Shown: positions 22,808-31,099, counted from the first letter of the stretch. The stretch is DNA of 64,000 nucleotides from CAISKJ01 sp046351555 (GCA_046351555.1 JAXLYI010000015.1:62001-126000), one strand, 5' to 3'. Notes: generated by a model from the letters alone, not told the origin. A program made the numbers and translations.

Positions 22808-24550
22808 ATGGCCGCCACCCTCGAGCTGCTCTCCGCGCCCGGCGTCGCGCCCCTGGTCCTCGAAATCGCCGAAGGGGAAGGCGTCCTGGTGGGGCGAGAC
22901 CCCGACCCCGCGCGGCTCCCGCCGGGCCTCGTCCCCGCGAACATCACCCTCCGGCCCGTCTCCCTCGACGCCCACGCGGTGTCGGGCAACCACCTCGCGG
23001 CCTGGCGCGGCGCGGAGGGCCTCGTGGTCTGCGACCTGCGCAGCCGCAACGGATCGTCCCTCGCGCTGCCGCCGCACGCGTCGGTGCTGCTCCCGCCCGA
23101 CGCGCGGGCCGCGGTGGAGCTCAGCCCATCGCGGCGGGCGCAGGGGGCGCCGGCGGGGCGGCCGCGCGACGCGGAGTGGGGAGGGGCGGGGCAGTTCCCG
23201 CACGCGGTGGCGGCGGAGCTGGAGTCGTGGATGGGCCGGGCGGGCGCGGCGGCGACGGTGCGGGCGGTGCGGCGCGGCGAGGCGACGGGCGAGGCCGCGG
23301 TGGCGCTCCCCTTCGCGGGCGAGTGGACGCTCGCGGTGGACGTGAGCGCGGCGGCGACGGCGATGCCCGCGTGGGAGTCGCTGGTGGAGCGGGCGAGCGA
23401 GTACGCCCACCTCCAGGCCGCGCGGCTGCGCGAGGAGATTGCCGTCTCGCACGGCGACGAGCTGGTGATCGCGTCGCCGGCCTTCCGCGAGGCCCACCGC
23501 CGCGTCGCCGAGGCGTCGGCCCGCGCGCTCCCCACGGTTCTCCTCGGCGAGACGGGCTCGGGCAAGAGCACGCTCGCGCGGTGCTTCCACCTGCACTCCG
23601 ACCGCGCCCGCGGGCCCTTCGAAGCGGTCAACTGCGCGGAGATCGACCGGGCCTTCGCCCGCACGCGGATCTTCGGCGCGCGCAAGGGCGCGTACACCGG
23701 CTGCCACGCCGACGTCGCCGGCGCGGTGGAGTGCGCCCGCGGGGGGACGCTCTTCCTCGACGAGGTCGCCGAGCTCCCGCTCGACGTGCAGGGCGAGCTC
23801 CTCACCTTCCTCGACGACCAGCGCTACAAGCGCCTCGGCGACGACCGCTGGTCGCAGGGCGACGTGCGCGTGGTGTGCGGCACCAACGGCGACCTGCGCC
23901 GCGCCGTCCGCGAGGGGCGCTTCCGCGCCGACCTCTGGTACCGCATCGCCGGGCGCATCGTGGAGGTGGCCCCGCTGCGCGAGCGCCCCGAGGACGTCGC
24001 CGCCGCGCTGCGGGCCCGCACGATCGCCGAGCGCCCCGACGCCCCCTCAGCCTACGACGCGCTCTCCCCCGAGGCGCGGCGCTACCTCACCCACGAGTAC
24101 CCGTGGCCGGGCAACTTCCGCGAGCTCGCGGCCTTCGTCCGGCGCCTCGATCCGGCGGCGGGCGCGGGCGCGGTCGACCTCGACGCGTGCGTCGCGGCGC
24201 TGCGCGAGGGCTCCCTCGACCCGGTGCGCGCCCCGCACAAGAGTGGCGCCGGCGGGGGCGGCGCGTGGGGCGCGGTGACGGCGTCGGCCGACCGCGCGTG
24301 GGCGCTGCGGGGACGCGCGGAGCCCGCGCGGGCGGGGGAGTTTCGGGAGTACGTCGAGGAGGTGCTGAAGCCGCTGTTCTTCGCCCGCGCGCTCGACGTG
24401 GAGGCGTGGAGCGCGCTCCCCGACCGCCCCACCCCGAGCTACGAGGAGATGGGCCGGCGGATGGGCTGCGACGCCGCCACCGTCAAGAACCAGCTCGCGC
24501 GCTACGTCGAGATCCGCGGGCTCCTCGAGCGGTCGCCGCAGAGCGGGTGA
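22808..24550 (+). CDS. FHA-domain sigma-54-dependent transcriptional activator
   Basis: The 580-residue regulator has an N-terminal FHA domain (about 15-100) with the phosphothreonine-binding signature Gly29-Arg30, Ser59/His62 and SRNG at 79-82. The AAA+ domain (about 222-450) has Walker A GETGSGKS at 247-254, Walker B GGTLFLDEV at 312-320 and the arginine-finger segment RFRADLWYRI near 371-380. The sigma-54-contacting GAFTGA loop reads GAYTGC at 294-299: the key Thr is kept, Phe is Tyr and the last Ala is Cys. The C-terminal 90 residues hold a helix-turn-helix (YEEMGRRMGCDAATVKNQL). It probably answers to the adjacent kinases. The ATG at 22808 follows TATCCT by 8 bases. Confidence 0.9.
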   Translation: MAATLELLSAPGVAPLVLEIAEGEGVLVGRDPDPARLPPGLVPANITLRPVSLDAHAVSGNHLAAWRGAEGLVVCDLRSRNGSSLALPPHASVLLPPDARAAVELSPSRRAQGAPAGRPRDAEWGGAGQFPHAVAAELESWMGRAGAAATVRAVRRGEATGEAAVALPFAGEWTLAVDVSAAATAMPAWESLVERASEYAHLQAARLREEIAVSHGDELVIASPAFREAHRRVAEASARALPTVLLGETGSGKSTLARCFHLHSDRARGPFEAVNCAEIDRAFARTRIFGARKGAYTGCHADVAGAVECARGGTLFLDEVAELPLDVQGELLTFLDDQRYKRLGDDRWSQGDVRVVCGTNGDLRRAVREGRFRADLWYRIAGRIVEVAPLRERPEDVAAALRARTIAERPDAPSAYDALSPEARRYLTHEYPWPGNFRELAAFVRRLDPAAGAGAVDLDACVAALREGSLDPVRAPHKSGAGGGGAWGAVTASADRAWALRGRAEPARAGEFREYVEEVLKPLFFARALDVEAWSALPDRPTPSYEEMGRRMGCDAATVKNQLARYVEIRGLLERSPQSG

Positions 24551-24606
24551 GCGCGTCGGTTCGCGCTGCGCCTGCGGGCGATCGTGGCGCTACCATCGCC
24601 GCCCCG

Positions 24607-26217
24607 ATGAGCTTCCCCACCGTCTTCCTCGCCGACTGGAACGGCGTCACCCGCGTCTCCCCCCCGACCCGCACCAAGACCGTCTCCCCGAAGGAGGGCG
24701 TCGTCCGCTACGTCTGCGGCGACGAGTGCGCGCTCGTGTGGCCCACGTGGGACGGCCCCGTCCGCTACGACCCCGCGCTCGACGCGGCGCCCGTGGGCCG
24801 TGACGCCGTCGCCGCGCTGCTCCCGGGCGGCGTCGTCGTCAGCCTCGACGGTGACGGGCTCCTCGTCGCGCGCGGCAACGCCTCCGCGCGCTGGCCCATC
24901 GACGACCGCGCGAAGGACCTCGGCGCCGTCACCCTCGTCGCGCCGCGGGCCGACTGCGCCAACCGCTACGCCGAGACCTTCCTCGCGGTGGGCGAGGACG
25001 ACAGCCTCGCGCGCTGGGACCACCTCCACCGCGTGTCGCTCGGCCGCATCGACCGCGCCGCGGGACGCGCGCACTTCGACACGTCGCTCACGATCAAGGC
25101 TGGCGGTGGCGCACGGGTGACGGTGCTCCCGGGCCCCGGCGGGGCGGTGCTCGCGGCGCTCGACCGCGCGCGCGGCGTGCTCGCGCTGGCCCATGTCGGC
25201 GGCGGTTCGGTGTCGTCGGTGTGCGAGGTGCCCGCGCGCTCGCTCCCGCAGCGCGACGGGCCGGGGATCGTCTTCCAGCGCGACGACGCCACCGCGGTGT
25301 GGGCCACGCTCGACGGCGAGACGAAGGCGCAGTGGGAGATCCCTGCGGAGGCGCGCGGGGACGGCGAGCTGGTGAAGCGCGGCGGCGAGGTGTGGTTCCT
25401 CCCGCGCGACGGGGAGAACCTCGTCGACCTCGTGCGGGGGAAGGTGGTGCCGCGCAAGCTCCCGGCGAAGACGGCGGCGCCGCGGCGGTGGTTCGCCGAG
25501 GTGCTCCGCCGCACCGAGGCGCTGGGCGCGTCGTCCAACGTGAAGATCACCCTCGCCGGCGTCCGCTACACGTCGGGCGCGCAGCCGTCGTGCATGCCGC
25601 GGTGGTTCTTCGACAGCGGCGACGGCGGCGTGCGGGCGCTGGTGGCGTGGGGCCTCGCGCTGTACGCCTCCACCTGGCTGCCGCTCGAAGACCCCGCGTG
25701 GCCGGCAGGCGCCCCCAGCGGCTACGGCGGCACGCGCGGGTTCTACGGCCGCCGCTCGGGGCTCGACGAGCTCGTCTCGCTCTTCGCGTCACTCGACGAA
25801 GCGCGGCTCCCCTTCGCGAGCGCGTGGCCGATGCTCGAGGCCGCCTACCGCGACGCCCGCGACGAGCGCGTGTTCACCGCCGACGCCGAGAACCTCTGCC
25901 TCGACGCGCTGCTGCGCGCGGTGGCCTCGCCAGATCGCCTCGGCCACACCGCCGTCGCCGACGCGTGGCGCGCGACGCCGCTCACCGCGGACGGGCTCGT
26001 GCCGCGGCTCGGGCCGCTCCAGGACGTCGTGAGCTGGGGGCCGCAGAGCCGCGGGCTCTACGGCATCGAGCCGCTGCTCGCGTCGATGATGGCGTCGCAG
26101 TTCGGCCGCGCGGCGCTGCCGGCGCTCGCGCACATGGCCGAGGAGCGCCCGTCGCCGTACGCGAAGTCGAACCCGCACGACCTCCGCGCGGTGCTCCAGC
26201 GCGTCCGTGCGATGTGA
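24607..26217 (+). CDS. protein of unknown function, possible beta-propeller N-terminal half
   Basis: The 536-residue protein has no signal peptide or membrane helix. Residues 1-290 are rich in beta strands with repeated short motifs (VVSLDGDGLLVARG, FLAVGEDDSLARWDHLHRV, VLAALDRARGVLALAHV), which suggests a propeller-like fold without clear WD40 signatures. Residues of about 300-536 are helical and aromatic-rich (GYGGTRGFYGRRSGLDELVSLF; GPQSRGLYGIEPLLASMMASQ). No catalytic motif is evident. A TACCAT hexamer at 24591 lies 10 bases before the ATG, so its promoter probably yields a very short leader. It follows the sigma-54 activator by 56 bases in the same direction. The family is not recognised. 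Confidence 0.7.
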   Translation: MSFPTVFLADWNGVTRVSPPTRTKTVSPKEGVVRYVCGDECALVWPTWDGPVRYDPALDAAPVGRDAVAALLPGGVVVSLDGDGLLVARGNASARWPIDDRAKDLGAVTLVAPRADCANRYAETFLAVGEDDSLARWDHLHRVSLGRIDRAAGRAHFDTSLTIKAGGGARVTVLPGPGGAVLAALDRARGVLALAHVGGGSVSSVCEVPARSLPQRDGPGIVFQRDDATAVWATLDGETKAQWEIPAEARGDGELVKRGGEVWFLPRDGENLVDLVRGKVVPRKLPAKTAAPRRWFAEVLRRTEALGASSNVKITLAGVRYTSGAQPSCMPRWFFDSGDGGVRALVAWGLALYASTWLPLEDPAWPAGAPSGYGGTRGFYGRRSGLDELVSLFASLDEARLPFASAWPMLEAAYRDARDERVFTADAENLCLDALLRAVASPDRLGHTAVADAWRATPLTADGLVPRLGPLQDVVSWGPQSRGLYGIEPLLASMMASQFGRAALPALAHMAEERPSPYAKSNPHDLRAVLQRVRAM

Positions 26218-26251
26218 GGGAGGAGGGGGTCTTTGGGGGAGGAGCGCGTGA

Positions 26252-26276
26252 GGGTGGGCCTGCACGGGTGAGGGGG
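26252..26276 (+). other. G-quadruplex-type motif in intergenic DNA
   Basis: Four G-runs, GGG at 26252, GGG at 26256, GGG at 26266 and GGGGG at 26272, separated by loops of 1, 7 and 3 bases, fit the canonical intramolecular quadruplex pattern. It lies in the 182-base gap between two co-directional unknown genes. A seven-base GC stem (GCGCCGG/CCGGCGC) follows near 26291-26314. Confidence 0.35.
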
Positions 26277-26361
26277 TGGCGTCGGCTCTGCGCCGGCACG
26301 TTGCGTCCGGCGCTGACCCCGCACGCCGCTCACTGCTCACCGCACCCGCGACGTCTCGAAC

Positions 26362-26391
26362 TTGCCGCGCCGTCGGTGTGCGCGGTACCGC
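26362..26391 (+). promoter_or_regulatory. putative promoter, TTGCCG-N18-TACCGC
   Basis: TTGCCG at 26362-26367 and TACCGC at 26386-26391 are separated by 18 bases, and the ATG at 26400 follows after eight. Spacing is the same as for the promoter at 34567-34596. Confidence 0.4.
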
Positions 26392-26399
26392 TCGCACCG

Positions 26400-27392
26400 A
26401 TGCCCTCCGACGACGCGCCGCCTCCGTCGCCCGCTCCGCTCGACGCCATCGACGACGCCTCGCTGACGCACCTTCGGACGGCGTGGCACCCGCTGTTGGT
26501 GCTGCTGCTCGAACTGCTCTTGCCAGGCGACCTGTGGCGTGTTGCGGCGGAGTACGTGCTGACCCGCGAGCCCCGCCGCATCGACGCGGTGATCGTCCGC
26601 CGCGTGGCCGACGCCGCCGCGCGCTGGCACCCGGAGTACCTGCGGAGCGTGCTCGACGGCCTCCGCGAGCACAACGTCGTGCACTTCAAGGGCGCCACCG
26701 ACGCGCTCGAGCGCGCCGACGCGCTCCAACTGCTCTCCTATGCCTTCCAGTACATGGCGCTCGAAGGCGTCGAGGGCCCTGGCGACCTCTCGCTGCGCGT
26801 GGTGGCGCCGACGCTCACCCCGCGCTTCCGTGCGCAGGTCGAGGCGCTTGGCGGCGCGCTCACGAGCACCGCCGCGCCGGGCGTGTGGGACGGCGCGCTG
26901 AACGGTTTCGCGCTGCGCGTGGTGGAGACGAGCGTGGCGTGGCCCTCGCCTGGCGAGCACCTGCTGTACGCGGTGTCGCCCGCGTGCGTGGAGGACCCGG
27001 GCCGCGTCCGCACCTTCGATGACAGGGAGAGGGACCTGTATTACCTTCTCCTTCAGCGGAACAACCGCCTCCTCAACGACCCGCGCTGGAAGGCCATGAT
27101 GAAGGACGCCGCACTCGTGCAATCCACCGTCTCCAAGGCCCTCCGCGAGCTGCTCGACTCGCTCCCGCCCGAGGCGCGGCTCGCGGGGCTCCCGCCCGAG
27201 GCGCGGCTCGCGGGACTCCCGCCCGAGGCGCGGCTCGCGGGACTCCCCCCCGAGGCATGGCTCGCTGGGCTCCCCGTCCCACAGACGGTGCTCGCGATGC
27301 CCGACGAGATCCTCCGCGTGCTGCCCGAGAGCTACCTCGCCACGCTCCCCGCCGACGTGCAGGCCGCCGTCCGCGCCCGCCTCGCGCGCTGA
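26400..27392 (+). CDS. unknown protein with tandem LPPEARLAG repeats (Rpn/PD-(D/E)XK-nuclease-like architecture)
   Basis: The 330-residue protein has a folded N-terminal part (about 20-250) and a short helical repeat tail. The tail holds four tandem copies of the nine-residue unit L-P-P-E-A-R-L-A-G (27 bases each, 27162-27269), the last with Trp for Arg. Tails of this kind follow Rpn-like PD-(D/E)XK nuclease domains in other bacteria. The N-terminal part has IDAVIVRRV, then NVVHFKGATDALERADALQLLSYAFQY, which looks like a degenerate form of the nuclease core where an acidic-x-K motif would be expected; His replaces the usual acidic residue. Activity is therefore uncertain. The ATG at 26400 follows a good TACCGC hexamer by 8 bases. 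Confidence 0.6.
   Translation: MPSDDAPPPSPAPLDAIDDASLTHLRTAWHPLLVLLLELLLPGDLWRVAAEYVLTREPRRIDAVIVRRVADAAARWHPEYLRSVLDGLREHNVVHFKGATDALERADALQLLSYAFQYMALEGVEGPGDLSLRVVAPTLTPRFRAQVEALGGALTSTAAPGVWDGALNGFALRVVETSVAWPSPGEHLLYAVSPACVEDPGRVRTFDDRERDLYYLLLQRNNRLLNDPRWKAMMKDAALVQSTVSKALRELLDSLPPEARLAGLPPEARLAGLPPEARLAGLPPEAWLAGLPVPQTVLAMPDEILRVLPESYLATLPADVQAAVRARLAR
27162..27269 (+). repeat. four tandem 27-base coding repeats
   Basis: Units start at 27162, 27189, 27216 and 27243 and each encode L-P-P-E-A-R-L-A-G. The first three differ by a single base; the fourth has several changes (CCC for CCG, GCA for GCG, TGG for CGG, GCT for GCG). Near-identity at the DNA level suggests recent expansion by slippage or recombination. 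Confidence 0.85.
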
Positions 27393-27410
27393 CCGCCGCG
27401 CCTCGCTCCG

Positions 27411-28244
27411 TCACCCCCCATCCACGATCCGCTGCACCGCGCCCTGCACCACCGCGAGCGCCCCATCGAGCGACTCATCCTCCGCGCGGAACAACACCTC
27501 CGGCGCGATGGGCACGCCCACCTCCATCTCGATGCGCCACGGCACCCACGGGAGCATCGTCAGTGGCGAGCCCAGCCACACCCACGCCGCCGCCACACGC
27601 GCCCACCACGGCCACGGCGCCGTCGCGATCGCCGCCGCGCCCATCGCCCCGAGCGCGGTCAGCGGCCAGCGCTTCAGCCCCGCGAGCCGCGGACCCACCA
27701 GCGCCCACGGGAGCACCCGCGAGCGCCACAGCACCGGCGCGGTGTAGTGACTCCCGCGGATCCCCAGCGGCACCACCGGCACGTGGAACCTCCGCGCGAT
27801 CTTCAGGAAGCCTTTGCGCCCGCCGAAGTCCACGCGCCCCGCCTGCCACACCGGCCGCATCGTCTCGTGGTCGCCGCCCGGAAACACCAACAGAGGAACG
27901 CCCGCTTCCATCGCTTCGGCCGCCCCCTCGTACGTCGCCGGCACCGCCCCCATCGCGCGGAACACCCGCGCCACCGCCGCCGCGCGGAAGTCGATCGGGT
28001 GCGCGAAGCCGGCCAGCGGGCGGTCACCCCCGAAGCGTTCGAGGTAGAGCGCCGCAAAGGAGGTGAGCTCCGCGAGCCCGAGGCCCGCCGAGTGGTTGGC
28101 CACGAGGAGAAAGGGACCCGTCGTCGGGAGATGTTCGAGCCCCAACAAGCGCGCGCGAAACGCCACGCGAACGAACGGGGCGAGGTACCGACGCGCCGCG
28201 TCGACGAGCGCGGGGGCCACACGGCCGGGTGCGTTTCCTTCCAT
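27411..28244 (-). CDS. lysophospholipid acyltransferase-like protein
   Basis: The 277-residue protein matches the PlsC/LPLAT fold. It has a VANHSAGLG motif around residue 52 (the NHx4D block), then PLLVFPGGDHETMRP (the glycine-rich acceptor-binding block) and VPVVPLGIRGSH (the proline-containing block IV). The Asp of NHx4D is Gly here, with a Glu four residues later, as in subfamilies that use NHSGG-type motifs. One or two hydrophobic helices near 200-240 suggest membrane association. It would acylate a lysolipid or another acceptor. The ATG at 28244 was preferred over one at 28310 because the added 22 residues look like intergenic sequence. It runs convergently with the repeat-protein gene and divergently from the dehydrogenase operon. 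Confidence 0.8.
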   Translation of the reverse strand: MEGNAPGRVAPALVDAARRYLAPFVRVAFRARLLGLEHLPTTGPFLLVANHSAGLGLAELTSFAALYLERFGGDRPLAGFAHPIDFRAAAVARVFRAMGAVPATYEGAAEAMEAGVPLLVFPGGDHETMRPVWQAGRVDFGGRKGFLKIARRFHVPVVPLGIRGSHYTAPVLWRSRVLPWALVGPRLAGLKRWPLTALGAMGAAAIATAPWPWWARVAAAWVWLGSPLTMLPWVPWRIEMEVGVPIAPEVLFRAEDESLDGALAVVQGAVQRIVDGG

Positions 28245-28324
28245 CGGGCGCTGCCCACGATGCCACAACGCACACGGCGCTTGCGCGACGGACGTCGCGG
28301 GCGCGATCATCCCGACCGCCCCGC

Positions 28325-29635
28325 ATGGCCCCCCGGCGCATCGATGCCCGCGCGCTCCCCAGCACGCACCCCCTCGCGCGCCGCCTCGCCGCGGCCCCCC
28401 CGCCCATCACCGTCACCCTCGAGCACGACGGGGTCGCCGTCACCGCGCACGAGGGCGAGCCCGTCGCCCTCGCCCTCGCCGCCGCCGGGCACCTCACCCT
28501 CGCGCGGAGCCCCAAGTACCACCGGGCCCGCGGGCCCTCGTGCCTGCGCGGGTCGTGCGACGGGTGCCTCGTCCGCGTCGACGACACGCCCGGCGTGATG
28601 GCCTGCCACACGGCCGTCCGCCCCGGCATGGTCGTTCGCTCCCAGAACAGCTTCCCCTCCGCGCGCTTCGACGTGCTCCAGGTGACCGACTGGTTCTTCC
28701 CCAGGCACCTCGATCATCACCACTTGATGACGGGCTTCGGCGCCGCCATCAACCGCACGATGCAGACCTTCGCGCGGCAGATGGCGGGCATCGGTTCGCT
28801 CCCCGAACAACCGGGCGCCGTCGTCCCCCACGCCGAGCGCGACGTCGACGTCCTCGTGGTGGGCGCGGGCTCGTCGGGCACGGCCGCCGCCGACGTCCTC
28901 CACGCCGCGGGCCTCTCCGTGCTCGTGGTGGACGAAGACGACGCCCCCGGCGGCAGCGCCCGCGACCGCAGCGACCTCGCGCACGCCCCCGCCGCCCCGA
29001 AGGCCGAGACGCTCGCCCGCGCCGCGGCAGTTGCCACCTACGACCGCGCGACGCTCGTCGCCCACCGCGGGGCCGTGGTGCTCGTCCGCGCGCGCGCCAG
29101 GCTCTTCGCCAACGGCTGCCACGACACCGTCGGCACCTTCGTCCGCAACGACCTCCCCGGCATCTTCACCGCCCGCGCGTTCTCCCGCGCGCTCGTTCGC
29201 GGGGTCCTCCTCGGCGAGCGCGTGGTGCTGGTGGGCGATCACCCGTGGCACGCGGCCCTCCACGACGCGCTCACCGCGCTCGGCGTCGAGGCGACGCGCG
29301 TGGGCGAGGTGGTCGAGGCCGACGGGCGCAACGAGGTCACCGCCGTGACGGTGCGCGACGGCGAGAGCACCCGCACGATCGACTGCGACGCGCTCGTGAC
29401 GGGCGAAGTCCCCGCGGCGGCGTACGAGCTCGCGGGCCAGGCGGGCGCGGCGCTCGGGTGGGAGACGGCGCGGCGGTGCTTCGTCCCGCGCGCCGACGAC
29501 GACGGCGCCACCGCGCAAGCAGGCGTGTACGTGGCGGGGACGCTCCGCGCGCCCTTCGCGACGGAGGCGGAGCGCGCGGCGGACGGGGTCCGGGTGGCGC
29601 GGCGCATCATCACCGACCTGGGAGGCGCGCGATGA
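28325..29635 (+). CDS. sarcosine oxidase alpha/HcnB-like subunit: [2Fe-2S] plus FAD/NAD-binding domain
   Basis: The 436-residue protein has an N-terminal [2Fe-2S] domain with Cys73, Cys78, Cys81 and Cys94 (PSCLRGSCDGC, MACH), then a dinucleotide-binding domain starting with VLVVGAGSSGTAAA near 176. This order is that of the N-terminal half of sarcosine oxidase alpha and of HcnA plus HcnB fused. It lacks the C-terminal folate-binding domain of true sarcosine oxidase alpha. It is the first of three overlapping genes (ATGA junction with the next). Together they should form a membrane-independent amine or amino-acid dehydrogenase. Substrates in this family include proline, glycine, sarcosine and opines; the choice here is open. 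Confidence 0.85.
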   Translation: MAPRRIDARALPSTHPLARRLAAAPPPITVTLEHDGVAVTAHEGEPVALALAAAGHLTLARSPKYHRARGPSCLRGSCDGCLVRVDDTPGVMACHTAVRPGMVVRSQNSFPSARFDVLQVTDWFFPRHLDHHHLMTGFGAAINRTMQTFARQMAGIGSLPEQPGAVVPHAERDVDVLVVGAGSSGTAAADVLHAAGLSVLVVDEDDAPGGSARDRSDLAHAPAAPKAETLARAAAVATYDRATLVAHRGAVVLVRARARLFANGCHDTVGTFVRNDLPGIFTARAFSRALVRGVLLGERVVLVGDHPWHAALHDALTALGVEATRVGEVVEADGRNEVTAVTVRDGESTRTIDCDALVTGEVPAAAYELAGQAGAALGWETARRCFVPRADDDGATAQAGVYVAGTLRAPFATEAERAADGVRVARRIITDLGGAR

Positions 29636-29907
29636 CCGCGAAGGCGATGGTGTGCCGCTGCGAGGACGTGACGCTCGACGAGGTGGAGGGCGCCATCGCG
29701 AAGGGCCAGCGCGACCTCGAGTCCGTGAAGCGCTACACGGGCCTCGGGACGGGCTGGTGCCAGGGGAAGCAGTGCGTCGTGGCCTGCGCGCGCATCCTCG
29801 CGGAGAAGACCGGGACGCAGCCCGAGCTGCCGATCACGGCGCGGCCGCCGCTGCACCCGATCCCGCTCGGCGCGCTGGCCTCGCTCGCGGGGGACGACGA
29901 TGCGTAG
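29632..29907 (+). CDS. BFD-like [2Fe-2S] small subunit of the flavin dehydrogenase
   Basis: The 91-residue protein carries the bacterioferritin-associated-ferredoxin-type cluster motif: Cys8-x-Cys10 near the start and Cys43-x4-Cys48 in GTGWCQGKQC. In related enzymes (proline and opine dehydrogenases, HcnB) this domain is fused to the C-terminus of the alpha subunit or is a separate gamma subunit, and passes electrons between the flavins. The start overlaps the upstream stop by four bases, and its TAG is overlapped by the next start by eight bases, so the three subunits are tightly coupled. The last 25 residues are Pro- and Leu-rich and of unknown role. Confidence 0.85.
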   Translation: MTAKAMVCRCEDVTLDEVEGAIAKGQRDLESVKRYTGLGTGWCQGKQCVVACARILAEKTGTQPELPITARPPLHPIPLGALASLAGDDDA

Positions 29908-31099
29908 CCGCGCGAAGGTGGTCGTCGTCGGCGCCGGCATCATGGGCCTCGCCACGGCCTGGAACCTCGCCCGCCGCGGCCTCACCGACGTCCTCGTGGT
30001 CGACCGCTCCTACCTCTGCGCGGGCGCGAGCGGTCGCAACGGCGGCGGCGTGCGGGCGCAGTTCTCGACGGAGACCAACATCCGCCTGATGCGCGAGAGC
30101 ATCGCCATCTGCCGCGAGTTCGCGGCCACGATGGGGATCAACGTGTGGTTCCGCCAGGGCGGCTACCTCTTCCTCGCGCGCAGCGAAGAGAAGGCCGAGG
30201 CGCTGGAGGACTCCGTCGCACTCCAAAACCGCTGCGGCCTCCCCACGCGCCTCCTCGAACCGCGCGAGGCGCTTCGCTACGTGCCCGAGCTCTCGGTGGA
30301 GGGCGTGACGCGCGCGAGCTTCAACCCCGAGGACGGGGTGGTGTTCCCGTGGGCCTTCGTGTGGGGCTACGCGAAGGCCGCGCAGGACCTCGGCGTCGAG
30401 ATCGCACCCTTCACCGACGTGGTGGGGCTCGACATCATGGGCTCGCGCGTGACGGGCGTCCGCCTGCGCCCGACGCGCCTCGGGCAGATGACCCGCAACG
30501 AGGAGGTGGTGCCCGCGGGCGAGGAGTTCGTCGTAGAATGCGATGAGCTCGTGGTGTGCGCGGGCGCGTGGAGCCCCGAGATCGCGCGCATGGCGGGCGT
30601 CAGCCTCCCCAACAAGCCGCACCGCCACGAGATCTGCTCGACCGAGCCGCTCAAACCCTGGCTCGGCCCGCTGGTGGCAGACCTCACCGACGGGCTCTAT
30701 TTCTCGCAGTCGATGCGCGGCGAGATCGTCGGCGGCGTCAGCGTCGACCCCGTCCCCGACGGCATCGACCAGCGCAGCTCGGTGGACTTCCTCGCGAAGT
30801 ACTCCCGCTCGCTCGTGCGCGCCGTGCCGCGTCTCGCGCGCGTGAAGGTGCTCCGCCAGTGGGCGGGCTGCTACGACCTCACCCCCGACGCGAACCCCAT
30901 CGTCGGCCGCGTGAGCGAGCCCGAGAACCTCACCCTCGCCTGCGGCTTCATGGGCCACGGCTTCATGATGGCCCCGGTGATGGGCCGCCTCCTCGCCGAG
31001 CACGTCCACACCGGCGAGACGAGCGAGCTCTTCCAGCGCTGGTCGCTCGACCGCTTCCGCACCGGAAAGCTCCTGCACGAAGCCATGATCATCGGGTGA
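29900..31099 (+). CDS. FAD-dependent amine/amino-acid dehydrogenase, beta subunit (SoxB/DadA/HcnC type)
   Basis: The 399-residue flavoprotein begins with a Rossmann motif (VVVVGAGIMGLATAWNLARRG) and has the GASGRNGGGVRAQFSTE segment typical of the sarcosine oxidase beta/glycine oxidase family. The C-terminal FAD-contact motif is CGFMGHGFMMAPVMGRLLAE. It would hold the catalytic site that oxidises the C-N bond of an amino acid or amine, passing electrons through the Fe-S partner subunits encoded just upstream. The ATG at 29900 overlaps the previous gene by eight bases. Length equals that of the family. Substrate identity is not evident; no transporter or specific catabolic gene sits next to it. 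Confidence 0.88.
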   Translation: MRSRAKVVVVGAGIMGLATAWNLARRGLTDVLVVDRSYLCAGASGRNGGGVRAQFSTETNIRLMRESIAICREFAATMGINVWFRQGGYLFLARSEEKAEALEDSVALQNRCGLPTRLLEPREALRYVPELSVEGVTRASFNPEDGVVFPWAFVWGYAKAAQDLGVEIAPFTDVVGLDIMGSRVTGVRLRPTRLGQMTRNEEVVPAGEEFVVECDELVVCAGAWSPEIARMAGVSLPNKPHRHEICSTEPLKPWLGPLVADLTDGLYFSQSMRGEIVGGVSVDPVPDGIDQRSSVDFLAKYSRSLVRAVPRLARVKVLRQWAGCYDLTPDANPIVGRVSEPENLTLACGFMGHGFMMAPVMGRLLAEHVHTGETSELFQRWSLDRFRTGKLLHEAMIIG

